64,000 nt of DNA. Origin: Hydrogenophaga taeniospiralis CCUG 15921 (GTDB lineage Bacteria; Pseudomonadota; Gammaproteobacteria; Burkholderiales; Burkholderiaceae_C). The DNA lies in NCBI RefSeq assembly GCF_001592305.1, contig NZ_BCWR01000016.1, positions 124,001-188,000 of the forward strand, read 5' to 3'. The notes below the pieces were generated by a model. That model was not told where the DNA came from and ran no database searches. It saw only the letters and a program-made list of their open reading frames with translations. The position numbers were made by a program, and so were the translations under genes. Every line of letters begins with the position of its first letter. Position 1 is the stretch's first letter. This document shows, piece by piece, positions 46,358 through 54,859 of the stretch.

Positions 46358-47929
46358 ATGACAAATCGCAAAGACATGACCGGCGCAGACGCGCTACTGG
46401 CGGCCCTCGCGGACGAGGGCGTGACCGTGTGCTTCGCCAATCCGGGCACCACCGAGCTGGATCTGGTGCGCTCGCTGGAACGCGAGGAACGCATGCGCTG
46501 CGTGGTCGGTCTGCAGGAAAACGTCTGCACCGGCGGCGCCGACGGCTACGGCCGCATGACGGGCCGGCCCGCGGCGACCCTGCTGCACCTGGGCCCCGGC
46601 TTTGCCAACGGCATCGCCAACCTGCACAACGCCCGGCGTGCCCACACGCCCATCGTCAACCTCATCGGCGACCACACCAGCTGGCACTTGCCCTACGACT
46701 CACCGCTGACCTCGGACATCGAGTCGCTGGCGCGCCCGGTGTCGGGCTGGGTGCACCGCATCGCCGCCGTGGAGCAGAGCGACGCGGCCGGCCGCGAAGC
46801 GGTGAAGCAGAGCCTGGCCCGCGGTGGCCAGGGCGCCACCCTGATCTTTCCCGCCGACCACCAAGCCCACACCGGCGGCGAGCAGGTGGCGTTGCAGCAG
46901 CCGGCCGCCGATGTGGGCGCCGAAGTGCCGGCCGCGTTCGACCCCGTGGCCGCCGTGCAGCGGCTGAAGGCCGCGAACAGGATCGTCTTCCTGCTCGGCG
47001 GTGGCGGTGAGCTGAGCGGCCTGGGCGTGCGCGCGCAGAAGGCGGTGCAGCGCCTGTGCGCCGCGCTGGGTGCCACGGCCTACGCCGAGACCTTCCCCTC
47101 GCGCTCGGAGCGCGGCCAGGGCCTGCCGGCCTTCGACCGCCTGCCGTACTTCCCCGAGCCCGCCCGAGAGGTGCTGGACCCGGCCGATCTGGTGGTGCTG
47201 GTCGGCGCGCTGCCGCCGGTGACCTACTTCGGCTACGAAGGCCATCCCAGCCTGCTGGTGCCGGCCGAGCGCCTGCTGAAGCTGGCGGCGGTGGGCGATG
47301 ACGCCGCCACGCGCCTGGAGCAGGTGGCCGACCTGCTGGGCGCGGTCGAGGTGGCTATACCCGTCGCTGTGCTAAGCCCGCCGGAAGAGGGGCCGCTGAC
47401 CCCGGCGCGCATCGCGCTGGCCCTGGCCAACGAGCTGCCCGAGCGAGCCATCGTCTCGGTCGAAGGCGGCACCTGTGGCTACCCCTTCTACGCGGTGTCG
47501 GCCGCCGCCCGGCCGCACACCACGCTCACCAACACCGGCGGCGCCATCGGCCAGGGCCTGCCCGTGGCCATGGGTGCGGCCATTGCCTGCCCGAACCGCC
47601 AGGTGGTGGCCCTGCTGTCCGACGGCAGCACGCAATACACGATCCAGACCCTGTGGTCGCTGGCGCATGAAGACCTGGACGTCGTGGTGCTGATCGCCGC
47701 CAACCACCAGTACGCGATCTTGCGCAACGAACTGCGCCGCGGCGGCGCGGTGCTCGGCAACCGCGCCGCAGAGATCACCAGCCTGGACAAGCCCCGCATC
47801 GACTGGGTGACCCTGGCCCAGTCCTACGGCGTGCCCGGCGGGCGCGCCACCACCAGCAGCGAACTGACGGCCCTGCTGCGGCAGGCGTTCGCGAAACGAG
47901 GCCCGATGCTGATCGAGATGGCGCTGTAG
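46358..47929 (+). CDS. Thiamine-diphosphate-dependent enzyme, acetolactate synthase/benzoylformate decarboxylase-like
   Basis: The 523-residue protein has the three-domain ThDP decarboxylase layout. The catalytic glutamate is E54 in GLQENVCTGGADGYGRMTG, and the PYR domain has FANPGTTELDLV. A central domain (~190-330) follows, then the PP domain with the Mg/ThDP motif SDGS (421-424) and N449 about 27 residues later. First in a catabolic operon, it more likely decarboxylates or carboligates a 2-keto acid than makes branched-chain amino acids. No ribosome-binding site is obvious at the ATG. A second in-frame ATG at 46376 is possible. Confidence 0.88.
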   Translation: MTNRKDMTGADALLAALADEGVTVCFANPGTTELDLVRSLEREERMRCVVGLQENVCTGGADGYGRMTGRPAATLLHLGPGFANGIANLHNARRAHTPIVNLIGDHTSWHLPYDSPLTSDIESLARPVSGWVHRIAAVEQSDAAGREAVKQSLARGGQGATLIFPADHQAHTGGEQVALQQPAADVGAEVPAAFDPVAAVQRLKAANRIVFLLGGGGELSGLGVRAQKAVQRLCAALGATAYAETFPSRSERGQGLPAFDRLPYFPEPAREVLDPADLVVLVGALPPVTYFGYEGHPSLLVPAERLLKLAAVGDDAATRLEQVADLLGAVEVAIPVAVLSPPEEGPLTPARIALALANELPERAIVSVEGGTCGYPFYAVSAAARPHTTLTNTGGAIGQGLPVAMGAAIACPNRQVVALLSDGSTQYTIQTLWSLAHEDLDVVVLIAANHQYAILRNELRRGGAVLGNRAAEITSLDKPRIDWVTLAQSYGVPGGRATTSSELTALLRQAFAKRGPMLIEMAL

Positions 47930-47953
47930 AGCGGCCCATCCCCTGAATACCCG

Positions 47954-47974
47954 AGGCCGGCGAGGCGCCGGCCT
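47954..47974 (+). other. Intercistronic GC-rich hairpin
   Basis: A perfect 9-bp stem (AGGCCGGCG and CGCCGGCCT, loop AGG) lies in the 70-bp gap between the ThDP enzyme and the SDR gene. With no T run it may stabilise the upstream mRNA end or partly attenuate transcription rather than terminate it. Confidence 0.5.
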
Positions 47975-47999
47975 TCCCCAAACCCCTGAAGGAGACGTT

Positions 48000-48794
48000 G
48001 TGGATCTGAATCTCAAAGGCAAGGTCGCGGTCGTGACCGGTGGCAGCCTCGGCATCGGCCGGGCGGTGACAGAGGCGTTGGCGCGCGAAGGCGTGCGCGT
48101 GGCCATCGTGGCGCGCAGCAAAGGCGCGCTGGAAGAGGCGGCGCGTGACATCTCCGCCGCCACCGGCGTCGAGATCCTGGCCGCCTCCGCCGACGTCAGC
48201 AAGACCGACCAGGTGCAGGCCATGATGGACCGGGTGGCCCAGCACTTCGGCCGCATCGACATCCTGGTCAACGGCGCCGCGCACCCGGGTGGCCTGGTGC
48301 GCAGCGAGATCGAGAACGCCGACCCCGAAGGCCTGCTCGAAGACATCAACATCAAGGTTGTTGGCTACATGCGCTGCGCCAAGGCGGCGGCCGCCCACAT
48401 GAAGAAGAACGGCTTCGGCCGGATCATCAACATCGGTGGCCTAACCGGTCGCGGCAGCAAGCAGCTCTCGGGCATGCGCAACGTGGCGATCTGCCACATG
48501 ACCAAGACCCTGTCCGACCAGTTGGGCCCGTCAGGCATCACGGTCAACGTGATCCACCCGGGCGTCGTCGAGACGCCGCACATCCACGAGCTCTACGCCA
48601 AGGAAGCCAAGCTGCAGGGGCTGACCCCCGAGCAGGTGGAAGCCAACTACGCCAAGGTCACGCCGATCCGCCGGGTGCTGCAGCCCAACGAGATCGCTGA
48701 CACGGTGCTCTTCCTCGCCTCCGAGCGCGCCGGCGCCATCACCGGCGAGTCCATCGCGGTGGACGGCGGCATCACGCGCGGCATCTTCATCTGA
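48000..48794 (+). CDS. Short-chain dehydrogenase/reductase-family protein with altered catalytic site
   Basis: The GTG at 48000 follows an AGGAGA site; the product is 264 residues. The NAD(P)-binding TGGSLGIG (13-20) and NGAAHPGG are normal, and the C-terminal IHPGVVETP and GITRGIFI match SDRs. The active site is unusual: where classical SDRs have ISS...YxxxK, this protein has IGGLTG...SGMRN, replacing the catalytic Ser, Tyr and Lys. Either it uses a different mechanism or it binds rather than reduces. Other SDR-like proteins with RN at this place exist, so it is probably a real subfamily and not decay. Confidence 0.88.
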   Translation: MDLNLKGKVAVVTGGSLGIGRAVTEALAREGVRVAIVARSKGALEEAARDISAATGVEILAASADVSKTDQVQAMMDRVAQHFGRIDILVNGAAHPGGLVRSEIENADPEGLLEDINIKVVGYMRCAKAAAAHMKKNGFGRIINIGGLTGRGSKQLSGMRNVAICHMTKTLSDQLGPSGITVNVIHPGVVETPHIHELYAKEAKLQGLTPEQVEANYAKVTPIRRVLQPNEIADTVLFLASERAGAITGESIAVDGGITRGIFI

Positions 48795-48817
48795 CACAAC
48801 CACACAGGAGCAGCAAC

Positions 48818-49855
48818 ATGAACGGAACCATTCTGGTGGGCACCGCAGGCCAGGGCATCCTGCGCAGCATCGACGATGGCGCCACCTGGCACCGCCTGGG
48901 CCTGAAAGAGGCGATCGAGTTCGACGGCGTGGTGCGCAGCCTTGCGGTTGACCCCTCCGACCCGTCGCGGGTGCTGGCGGGGGCCGACGCCGGCCTGTGC
49001 ATCAGCGTGAACGGCGGCGGGCACTTCAAACGGGTGGACTCGCCCATGAACCAGCAGACCGTGTGGGCGATCGCGTTCGACCCGACGAACCCGAAGATGG
49101 TCTACGCCGGTACCGGCGCGCCGTCGCGGGCGCGGATGTACCGCTCGAAGGACGGCGGCCTGTCGTGGGAGCAGCTGAACATCGAGCTGCCCGAGTTCTG
49201 CCAGGGCGTGAACCGCCCGCGCATCCTGACCATCTGCGTCAACCCGGTGCGCAGCGGTGAGGTCTGGTTCGGCGTGGAAGAGGGCGGTGCCTGGCGCAGC
49301 GCCGACTGTGGCGACACCTGGGAACGCGTCGACACGCCCGGCGGCACCATCAGCAACTCCGACATCCACGCCATCGCGGTGCTGCCACCGGCGGACGGTG
49401 TGCCGCAGAAGAACCTCGTGCTGACGGTGAACTCGGTCTACACCAGCACCGACGACGGCCAGACCTGGACGGGCAAGGCCTCGAAGGAGCGCTTCGACGG
49501 CATGTACTACACGCGCACGGTGCAGGTGGTGGACGCCGCCGGCAGCACCCTGCTGCTGGCCATCGGCGACGGCACGCCCGGCACGCGCACCCGCATCTAC
49601 CGCTCCGAAGACCGCGGCGAGACCTGGGCGCCCGCGCTGCTGCACACCACGCCGAACTCGACCGTGTGGGCCTTTGGCGCCCACCCGTCCGACCCCTCGT
49701 TGCTGTTCGCCGGCACCAAATACGGCCACCTGCTGCGCTCCATGGACGGCGGCAAGAGCTGGTTCAAGGAGTGGCGCGATTTCAGCGAAATCACCTCGGT
49801 CGCCTGGACGCCCTTCGTGGCGCCGGTGAAGGCCCACCCGCAATCCATCAACTGA
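48818..49855 (+). CDS. BNR/Asp-box repeat beta-propeller protein (cytosolic)
   Basis: The 345-residue protein has at least five Asp-box motifs (SxDxGxTW type): SIDDGATWH, SKDGGLSWEQ, SADCGDTWE, STDDGQTWTG, SEDRGETWA and SMDGGKSWF. These are spaced about 45-60 residues apart, the pattern of a sialidase/Vps10-like propeller. There is no signal peptide, so it stays in the cytoplasm, unlike most such proteins. Located between an SDR and a dioxygenase gene, it may be a lactonase-like hydrolase or a scaffold of the pathway. The exact reaction is unknown. Confidence 0.85.
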   Translation: MNGTILVGTAGQGILRSIDDGATWHRLGLKEAIEFDGVVRSLAVDPSDPSRVLAGADAGLCISVNGGGHFKRVDSPMNQQTVWAIAFDPTNPKMVYAGTGAPSRARMYRSKDGGLSWEQLNIELPEFCQGVNRPRILTICVNPVRSGEVWFGVEEGGAWRSADCGDTWERVDTPGGTISNSDIHAIAVLPPADGVPQKNLVLTVNSVYTSTDDGQTWTGKASKERFDGMYYTRTVQVVDAAGSTLLLAIGDGTPGTRTRIYRSEDRGETWAPALLHTTPNSTVWAFGAHPSDPSLLFAGTKYGHLLRSMDGGKSWFKEWRDFSEITSVAWTPFVAPVKAHPQSIN

Positions 49856-49866
49856 AGGACCTGGGC

Positions 49867-50349
49867 ATGAGCACCTCATCGATCAACGTCAAGCCGCGCA
49901 TCCTGCGCACCCACCTGGCGCTCTACGTCAAGGACCCGGAGGCCAGCGCCCGCTGGTACGAGGACGTTCTGGACATGGAGGTCACAGCACGCGAGCCGCG
50001 CTGGGTTTTCATGTCGTTCGGCAAGAAGCACCACGACATCGCCCTGATCAAGGCCGACCCGGCCGTGTTGCGCGCCATGCAGATCGGCGAAATCAACATG
50101 CAGCACTACGGCCTGGAGATCGACGGCGACCTCGACGAACTGCGCCGCCTCTACGGCATGTTGCTGGCCAAGAACGTGCCCGTGGTCAAGACCACCGACC
50201 ACAAGGTGGGCTACGGCCTGTACTTCACCGACCCCGACGGCCACCGCTTCGAGTTCTTCCTCGAAACCGTGCACGACGACGAAGAAGGCAAGCGGGTGCT
50301 GGGCCAATACAACGCGCCCAGCGACCCCTTCGACCTGCAGCCCCTCTGA
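49867..50349 (+). CDS. VOC-family extradiol dioxygenase-like protein
   Basis: The 160-residue protein has the vicinal-oxygen-chelate fold in single-module form: THLALYVKDPEASARWYEDV at the start and YFTDPDGHRFEFF at the end. Putative metal ligands are H16, H80 (NMQHYGLEI) and E129, the 2-His-1-carboxylate triad for Fe(II). Next to a flavin hydroxylase and an alpha/beta hydrolase, a ring-cleaving dioxygenase role is the best inference. Single-domain size also fits glyoxalase-like isomerases. It starts 11 bp after the propeller gene. Confidence 0.82.
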   Translation: MSTSSINVKPRILRTHLALYVKDPEASARWYEDVLDMEVTAREPRWVFMSFGKKHHDIALIKADPAVLRAMQIGEINMQHYGLEIDGDLDELRRLYGMLLAKNVPVVKTTDHKVGYGLYFTDPDGHRFEFFLETVHDDEEGKRVLGQYNAPSDPFDLQPL

Positions 50350-50375
50350 TCCATTCCCTCACCAGAAGACCCCTC

Positions 50376-50978
50376 ATGAAGTCCCCGAATTTCGGCATCT
50401 TTCACATCCGCAAGTGGTTCCTGCAGGTGGAGGACAGCCTGGCTGGCGAGACCGGCGCCCCCGCCGACGGCGCGCCGCTGCGCAAGATCGTCATCGCCGC
50501 CTGCATCCACAACCCCTACGCTGGCCGCTACGAACAGGACCTGAGCGCCTGGATCGAAGGCTCGCCCGAGCTGGGCCGCGAGTTCGGCCGCCGCATCCAG
50601 GAGGCCGCCGGCCCCCAGAAGATCGAGAGCTACGGCAAGGCCATCCTGGTGGGCCTGGACGGCGAGTACGAACACGGCAACGCGCTGCTCACCAACCCCG
50701 CGGCCGACCCGATCCGTGTGGCCCTGGGCGGCGGCAAGGCCTGGGTGCCGTCCACCGGCAAGCGCGGCGTGCCCGGCACGGTGCTCGACATCCCGCTGGC
50801 CTACAAGGACGCGCTCTACGTGCGTTCCCACTACGACACGGTGAGCGCCAGCTTCAACGACGCGCCCAACCGCGACGAGGTGCTGGTGTGCTGGGCCTTT
50901 GCCACGCGCGGCCGGCTGAATGCGCGCCTGGGCGGGCTCAAGGCCGCCGACGCCAAGGGCCTGGACGGTCTGGTCTGA
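50376..50978 (+). CDS. PF06684 (AA_synth/DUF1185) family protein
   Basis: This 200-residue protein matches the family annotated 'amino acid synthesis': FGIFHIRKWFLQVEDSLAGE at the N-terminus, AACIHNPYAGRYEQDLSAW, then SYGKAILVGLDGEYEHGNAL and VRSHYDTVSASFNDAPNRDE. The family has no firmly proven reaction. Its appearance between a dioxygenase and a hydrolase suggests it acts on a small carbonyl or enol-type intermediate. The start is the ATG at 50376, 26 bp after the VOC gene. Confidence 0.85.
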   Translation: MKSPNFGIFHIRKWFLQVEDSLAGETGAPADGAPLRKIVIAACIHNPYAGRYEQDLSAWIEGSPELGREFGRRIQEAAGPQKIESYGKAILVGLDGEYEHGNALLTNPAADPIRVALGGGKAWVPSTGKRGVPGTVLDIPLAYKDALYVRSHYDTVSASFNDAPNRDEVLVCWAFATRGRLNARLGGLKAADAKGLDGLV

Positions 50979-50986
50979 GCACCACG

Positions 50987-51832
50987 ATGGAACGCCGCGA
51001 CCACACCGTGACCAGCGCCGGCCTGCGTCTGCAGGTGACGCAGTGGGGCGCTCCGACGGCCCGCCCGGTCGTGATGCTGCACGGCATCCGCGGCTACGCC
51101 GAGACCTTCGCCGGCGTCGCCGCGGCCCTGCAGCCCGACTTCCACGTGATCGCCTTCGACCAGCGCGGACGCGGCCGCTCCGACTGGGACCTGCAGCACA
51201 ACTACTACACCGATGCTTATGTGAACGACCTGGCGGCCGTGGTGGAAGCGCTCGGTTTGGACCGCTTCGACCTGCTGGGCCATTCCATGGGCGGCATCAA
51301 CGCCATCGTCTACGCCTCAAGGTATCCGTCGAAGGTGAACCGCCTGCTGGTGGAAGACGCGGGGCCCGGCGCTTTCGAGGCCAGCCCCGGCGCGATCCGC
51401 ATCCGCCGCGAACTGGCCACCACGCCCAGCCACTTCGCCACCTGGGACGAGGCCCGCGACTTCATGCGCGCGCTGCGCCCCAGCGTGACGGAAGAATCGC
51501 GCGAGCAGCGCCTGCAGAGCATGTTGCGCCCGGCCGATGGCGGCGGCTTCACCTGGCGGTACGACCACGTGGGCATTGCCGCCACGCGCCTGAACCCCGA
51601 CCCGGCCCGGGTGGTGGACCTGCGTCCGCATGTGGCGGCGCTGGCCTGCGAGACCCTGGTGGTGCGGGGCGGGAACTCCGACTACCTGCAGCCGGAGATG
51701 GTCGACGAGATGCAGCGCCTGAACCCACGCATCCGCAGCGCCGTGGTGCCCGGCGCGGGCCACTACATCCACGACGACCAGCCCGCACTGTTCCATCCGC
51801 TGGTGCGCGACTTCCTGCTCCCCACCCACTGA
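50987..51832 (+). CDS. Alpha/beta hydrolase, meta-cleavage-product-hydrolase-like
   Basis: The ATG at 50987 gives 281 residues. The oxyanion loop LHGIRGYAET, the nucleophile elbow GHSMGG (S100), and the C-terminal histidine in VPGAGHYIHDD form the expected triad together with an aspartate near residue 230. MhpC/BphD-type C-C hydrolases in this position cleave ring-fission products; esterases share the fold, so the exact bond is uncertain. It starts 8 bp after the PF06684 gene. Confidence 0.87.
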   Translation: MERRDHTVTSAGLRLQVTQWGAPTARPVVMLHGIRGYAETFAGVAAALQPDFHVIAFDQRGRGRSDWDLQHNYYTDAYVNDLAAVVEALGLDRFDLLGHSMGGINAIVYASRYPSKVNRLLVEDAGPGAFEASPGAIRIRRELATTPSHFATWDEARDFMRALRPSVTEESREQRLQSMLRPADGGGFTWRYDHVGIAATRLNPDPARVVDLRPHVAALACETLVVRGGNSDYLQPEMVDEMQRLNPRIRSAVVPGAGHYIHDDQPALFHPLVRDFLLPTH

Positions 51833-51836
51833 ACCC

Positions 51837-52133
51837 ATGCTTCACGAACTCAGAACCTACACCCTGGTGCCCGGCGGCGTGCGCGAGTACCTGCGTCTCT
51901 ACAACGAGGCCGGCCGCGCCGTGCAGACCGAACTGCTGGGCCGCCTGGTCAGCCTGATGCAGCCCGAAAGCGGCGACCTCAACCAGCTGATCTACCTCTG
52001 GGCCTTCGACGACTACGAAGACCGCCGCCAGCGCCGGGAACGGCTGATGGCCGACGAGCGCTTCACGGCCTTCCGCAAGTCGGTGCGCCACCTGCTGGTG
52101 CAGCAGGAAAGCCAGCTGCTGATCCCGGCCTGA
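51837..52133 (+). CDS. NIPSNAP-family small protein
   Basis: A 98-residue dimeric alpha/beta-barrel (NIPSNAP/ABM-like) protein: MLHELRTYTLVPGGVREYL at the start and FDDYEDRRQRRERLMADE in the middle are typical. NIPSNAP proteins commonly accompany catabolic operons but lack a general known reaction. It starts 4 bp after the hydrolase and precedes the flavin hydroxylase by 24 bp. Confidence 0.85.
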   Translation: MLHELRTYTLVPGGVREYLRLYNEAGRAVQTELLGRLVSLMQPESGDLNQLIYLWAFDDYEDRRQRRERLMADERFTAFRKSVRHLLVQQESQLLIPA

Positions 52134-52157
52134 ACACCCTTTGGGGGAGACAACACG

Positions 52158-53843
52158 ATGAACACAACCACAAGCACCGAAGTGCTGGTCGTCGGCGCAG
52201 GCCCGGTCGGCGTGTCGATCGCCAACCTGCTGGGTCATTACGGCGTGAAGACGCTGGTGGTGGACCGCAGCCCCCAGGTGCTGGACTTTCCGCGCGCCGT
52301 GGGGCTGGACGACGAGGCCCTGCGCACCTTCCAGGCCGTGGGCCTGGCCGAGACCATGCTGCGCGACATGATCCAGAACGTGCCCATGCGCATGTACACG
52401 GCCGACAAGCGTTGCTTCGCCGAGATCCTGCCCAGCACGCGCGAGTTCGGCTGGTTTCGTCGCAACCTGTTCTCACAACCCTTGGGCGAACAGACGCTGC
52501 GCAAGGGTCTGGAGCGCTACCCCCACGTCACCACGCGGCTTGGCGTGGCGCTGCAGTCCATCGAGCAGGATACCGACGGCGTGACCGCGATGCTGCAGGC
52601 CGAGGACGGCAGCACCACCACCGTGCGCGCGCAGTACCTGGTGGGCGCCGACGGCGCGCGCAGCACGGTGCGCGAAGGCCTGCTGAAGATTCCCTACGAG
52701 GGCCAGACCCACCCCAACAAGTGGGTGGTGATCGAGTGCGACCAGGACCCGCTGGACGCGCCCTACACGGCGCTGCATTGCGAGCCGCGCCGCCCCTACG
52801 TCTGCCTCCGTCTGCCGTACGGGCTGCGCCGCTGGGAGTTCATGCTGTTCCCGGGTGAAGACGGCGAGTTGATGCTCGCGCCCGACAAGGTGCTGGACCT
52901 GCTGCGCAACCACGTGGCCGACCCCAGCCGTCTGAACGTGATCCGGGCCCGCGTGTACACGCACAACTCGCGCGTGGCCAAGTCCTTCGTCGCCGGTCGG
53001 GTCTGCATCGCGGGCGATGCCGCCCACATCACGCCGCCGTGGATCGGGCAGGGGCTCAACGCCGGCCTGCGCGATGCGTTCAACCTGTCGTGGAAGCTGG
53101 CCTGGATCGTCCAGGGCCGCATGAAGCCCGAGTTGCTGCAGAGCTACCACGACGAGCGCCACGCCCACACCAAGGCCATGATCGACCTGGCCGACCTGTT
53201 CGGCGCGGTGCTGTCGCAGCGCAACCGCTTCGTGGCCTGGATGCGCGACAAGTTCTTCCTCTCCATCCGCAACGTGCCCAAGTTCCGGGACTACGTGCTG
53301 CAGATGAAGTTCAAGCCCATGCCCCGGTTCTCCACCGGCGTGGTGCTCAACAGCGGCAAGGCCGCGCAGGACGAGTTGGTGGGGCGCATGTTCATCCAGC
53401 CCAACGTCGAGCGCACCCTGGGCACCAGCGAGAAGCTGGACAACGTGATCGGTGGCCGCTTCGCGCTGCTGTCCTGGCGCGGCGATCCACTGGCGCAGGC
53501 CCCCGCCGAACTGCTGAACCAACTGCTGGCCCTGGGCTGCACGCGCCTGGTGGGCGTGCGCGCCCGCAGCGGGGCCAGCGAACCCGGCATGTCGGCGGCC
53601 AGCGCCGAGGTGACCGTGGTGCAGGACCTGGAGAACGAACTGCAGCTGTGGTTCCAGAAACGGAACGTGGATTGGGTGCTGCTGCGGCCGGATCGCTTTG
53701 TGGCCGCCGCTGGGCTGGCCGCCGACGCGCCTGCGCAGCTGCGCCGCTTCTGCGACCTCGTGCTGCCCGCGTCCGCCCTCGTGGCCCGACCCCTGGGCAA
53801 CGCCCCGGCTCCCGCCACCGCCGAAGCACCGGTGGCGGTGTGA
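52158..53843 (+). CDS. FAD-dependent aromatic hydroxylase, MhpA-like
   Basis: The 561-residue class A flavin monooxygenase has the dinucleotide motif GAGPVG (13-18), the DG motif GADGARSTVR, and the GD motif CIAGDAAH (283-290) followed by PPWIGQGLNAGLRDAFNLSW. The C-terminal thioredoxin-like domain is also present (~400-540). Closest described relatives hydroxylate 3-(3-hydroxyphenyl)propionate or similar phenolic acids using NADH and O2. It very likely introduces the hydroxyl needed for ring cleavage by the VOC-type enzyme. Confidence 0.9.
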   Translation: MNTTTSTEVLVVGAGPVGVSIANLLGHYGVKTLVVDRSPQVLDFPRAVGLDDEALRTFQAVGLAETMLRDMIQNVPMRMYTADKRCFAEILPSTREFGWFRRNLFSQPLGEQTLRKGLERYPHVTTRLGVALQSIEQDTDGVTAMLQAEDGSTTTVRAQYLVGADGARSTVREGLLKIPYEGQTHPNKWVVIECDQDPLDAPYTALHCEPRRPYVCLRLPYGLRRWEFMLFPGEDGELMLAPDKVLDLLRNHVADPSRLNVIRARVYTHNSRVAKSFVAGRVCIAGDAAHITPPWIGQGLNAGLRDAFNLSWKLAWIVQGRMKPELLQSYHDERHAHTKAMIDLADLFGAVLSQRNRFVAWMRDKFFLSIRNVPKFRDYVLQMKFKPMPRFSTGVVLNSGKAAQDELVGRMFIQPNVERTLGTSEKLDNVIGGRFALLSWRGDPLAQAPAELLNQLLALGCTRLVGVRARSGASEPGMSAASAEVTVVQDLENELQLWFQKRNVDWVLLRPDRFVAAAGLAADAPAQLRRFCDLVLPASALVARPLGNAPAPATAEAPVAV

Positions 53844-53884
53844 CGCGCCTTCCTCTCCATCAACCAACCAAAAGGACGATCCCC

Positions 53885-54859
53885 ATGAACCTCTTCAAAT
53901 CGTGCGTGCTGGGCAGTGTGATGCTGGTGGCGGGCCTGGGCGGCGCCCATGCACAGGCCTGGACCCCGTCCACCGTGCGCATCGTGGTGCCGTACCCGGC
54001 CGGGACCGAGCCCGACGTGCTGGCCCGCGACATCGGCAACGCCCTGTCCAAGCAGACCGGCAAGACCTTCGTGGTCGACAACAAGCCCGGCGCCAACTCG
54101 ATCATCGGCACCGACGCGGTGGCCAAGGCGGAGCCCGATGGCGCCACGCTGTTGATGGTGGACCGGCTGGCCCTGGTGACCAACCCCATGCTGTATTCCA
54201 AGCTGCCGTACAAGTGGGAGGAGGCCGTCAAACCCGTGACCGATCTGGCCCGCGTGAACCTGATGCTCGGCGTGCGCGCCGGCCTGCCGGTCAAGACCTT
54301 CACCGAGCTGGTGGCCTACGCCAAGGCCAACCCGGGCAAGCTCAACGTGGGCACGGGCGGCAACGGCCATGTGACGCATATCGGCATGGAGATGCTGGCC
54401 AAGGCAAACGGCTACACCCAGACCTATGTGCCCTACAAGGGCATCGGTCCGGCCATCACCGGCCTGGCCGGCGGTGAGGTGGACGCGGTGATCGCGGGCG
54501 GCGTCGCGCTGGCGGCGCAGGCCAAGTCCGAGCGCGTGCGCCTGCTCGCCATCGGCGATGAGCAGCGCGCGGGCTTCGCGCCAGAGGTGCCCACCATCAC
54601 CGAAGCCGGTGGCAAGGCCGGTTCGATCCCGTCCACCGTGTTCGCGCTGTTCGCCCCGGGCAAGGTGCCCGACGCCGTCATCACCCAGATCCACCAGGCG
54701 GTGGTGCAGGCCGTGGCCGGTTCGCCGATGAAGGCCAACTACGCCGCGCGCGGGCTGGAGGTCGGTACCTCGAAGCCGGCCGACACCCTGGCGTCCATGA
54801 AGCAGGAGACCGTGAAGTACGAGCAGGTCATCCGCGAGGCGGGCATCAGGATCGAATGA
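53885..54859 (+). CDS. Bug-family tripartite tricarboxylate transporter substrate-binding protein
   Basis: The 324-residue protein has a signal peptide (MNLFKSCVLGSVMLVAGLGG, cleaved near AHAQA). The Bug/TctC fold begins TVRIVVPYPAGTEPDVLAR, then has VDNKPGANSIIGTDAVA and ADIG-type loops such as GTGGNGHVTHIGMEML. Bug proteins capture carboxylates in the periplasm. No TctA/TctB membrane genes are adjacent, as is usual for the many orphan Bug proteins in Burkholderiales. It likely binds the pathway substrate or a related aromatic acid. Confidence 0.92.
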   Translation: MNLFKSCVLGSVMLVAGLGGAHAQAWTPSTVRIVVPYPAGTEPDVLARDIGNALSKQTGKTFVVDNKPGANSIIGTDAVAKAEPDGATLLMVDRLALVTNPMLYSKLPYKWEEAVKPVTDLARVNLMLGVRAGLPVKTFTELVAYAKANPGKLNVGTGGNGHVTHIGMEMLAKANGYTQTYVPYKGIGPAITGLAGGEVDAVIAGGVALAAQAKSERVRLLAIGDEQRAGFAPEVPTITEAGGKAGSIPSTVFALFAPGKVPDAVITQIHQAVVQAVAGSPMKANYAARGLEVGTSKPADTLASMKQETVKYEQVIREAGIRIE

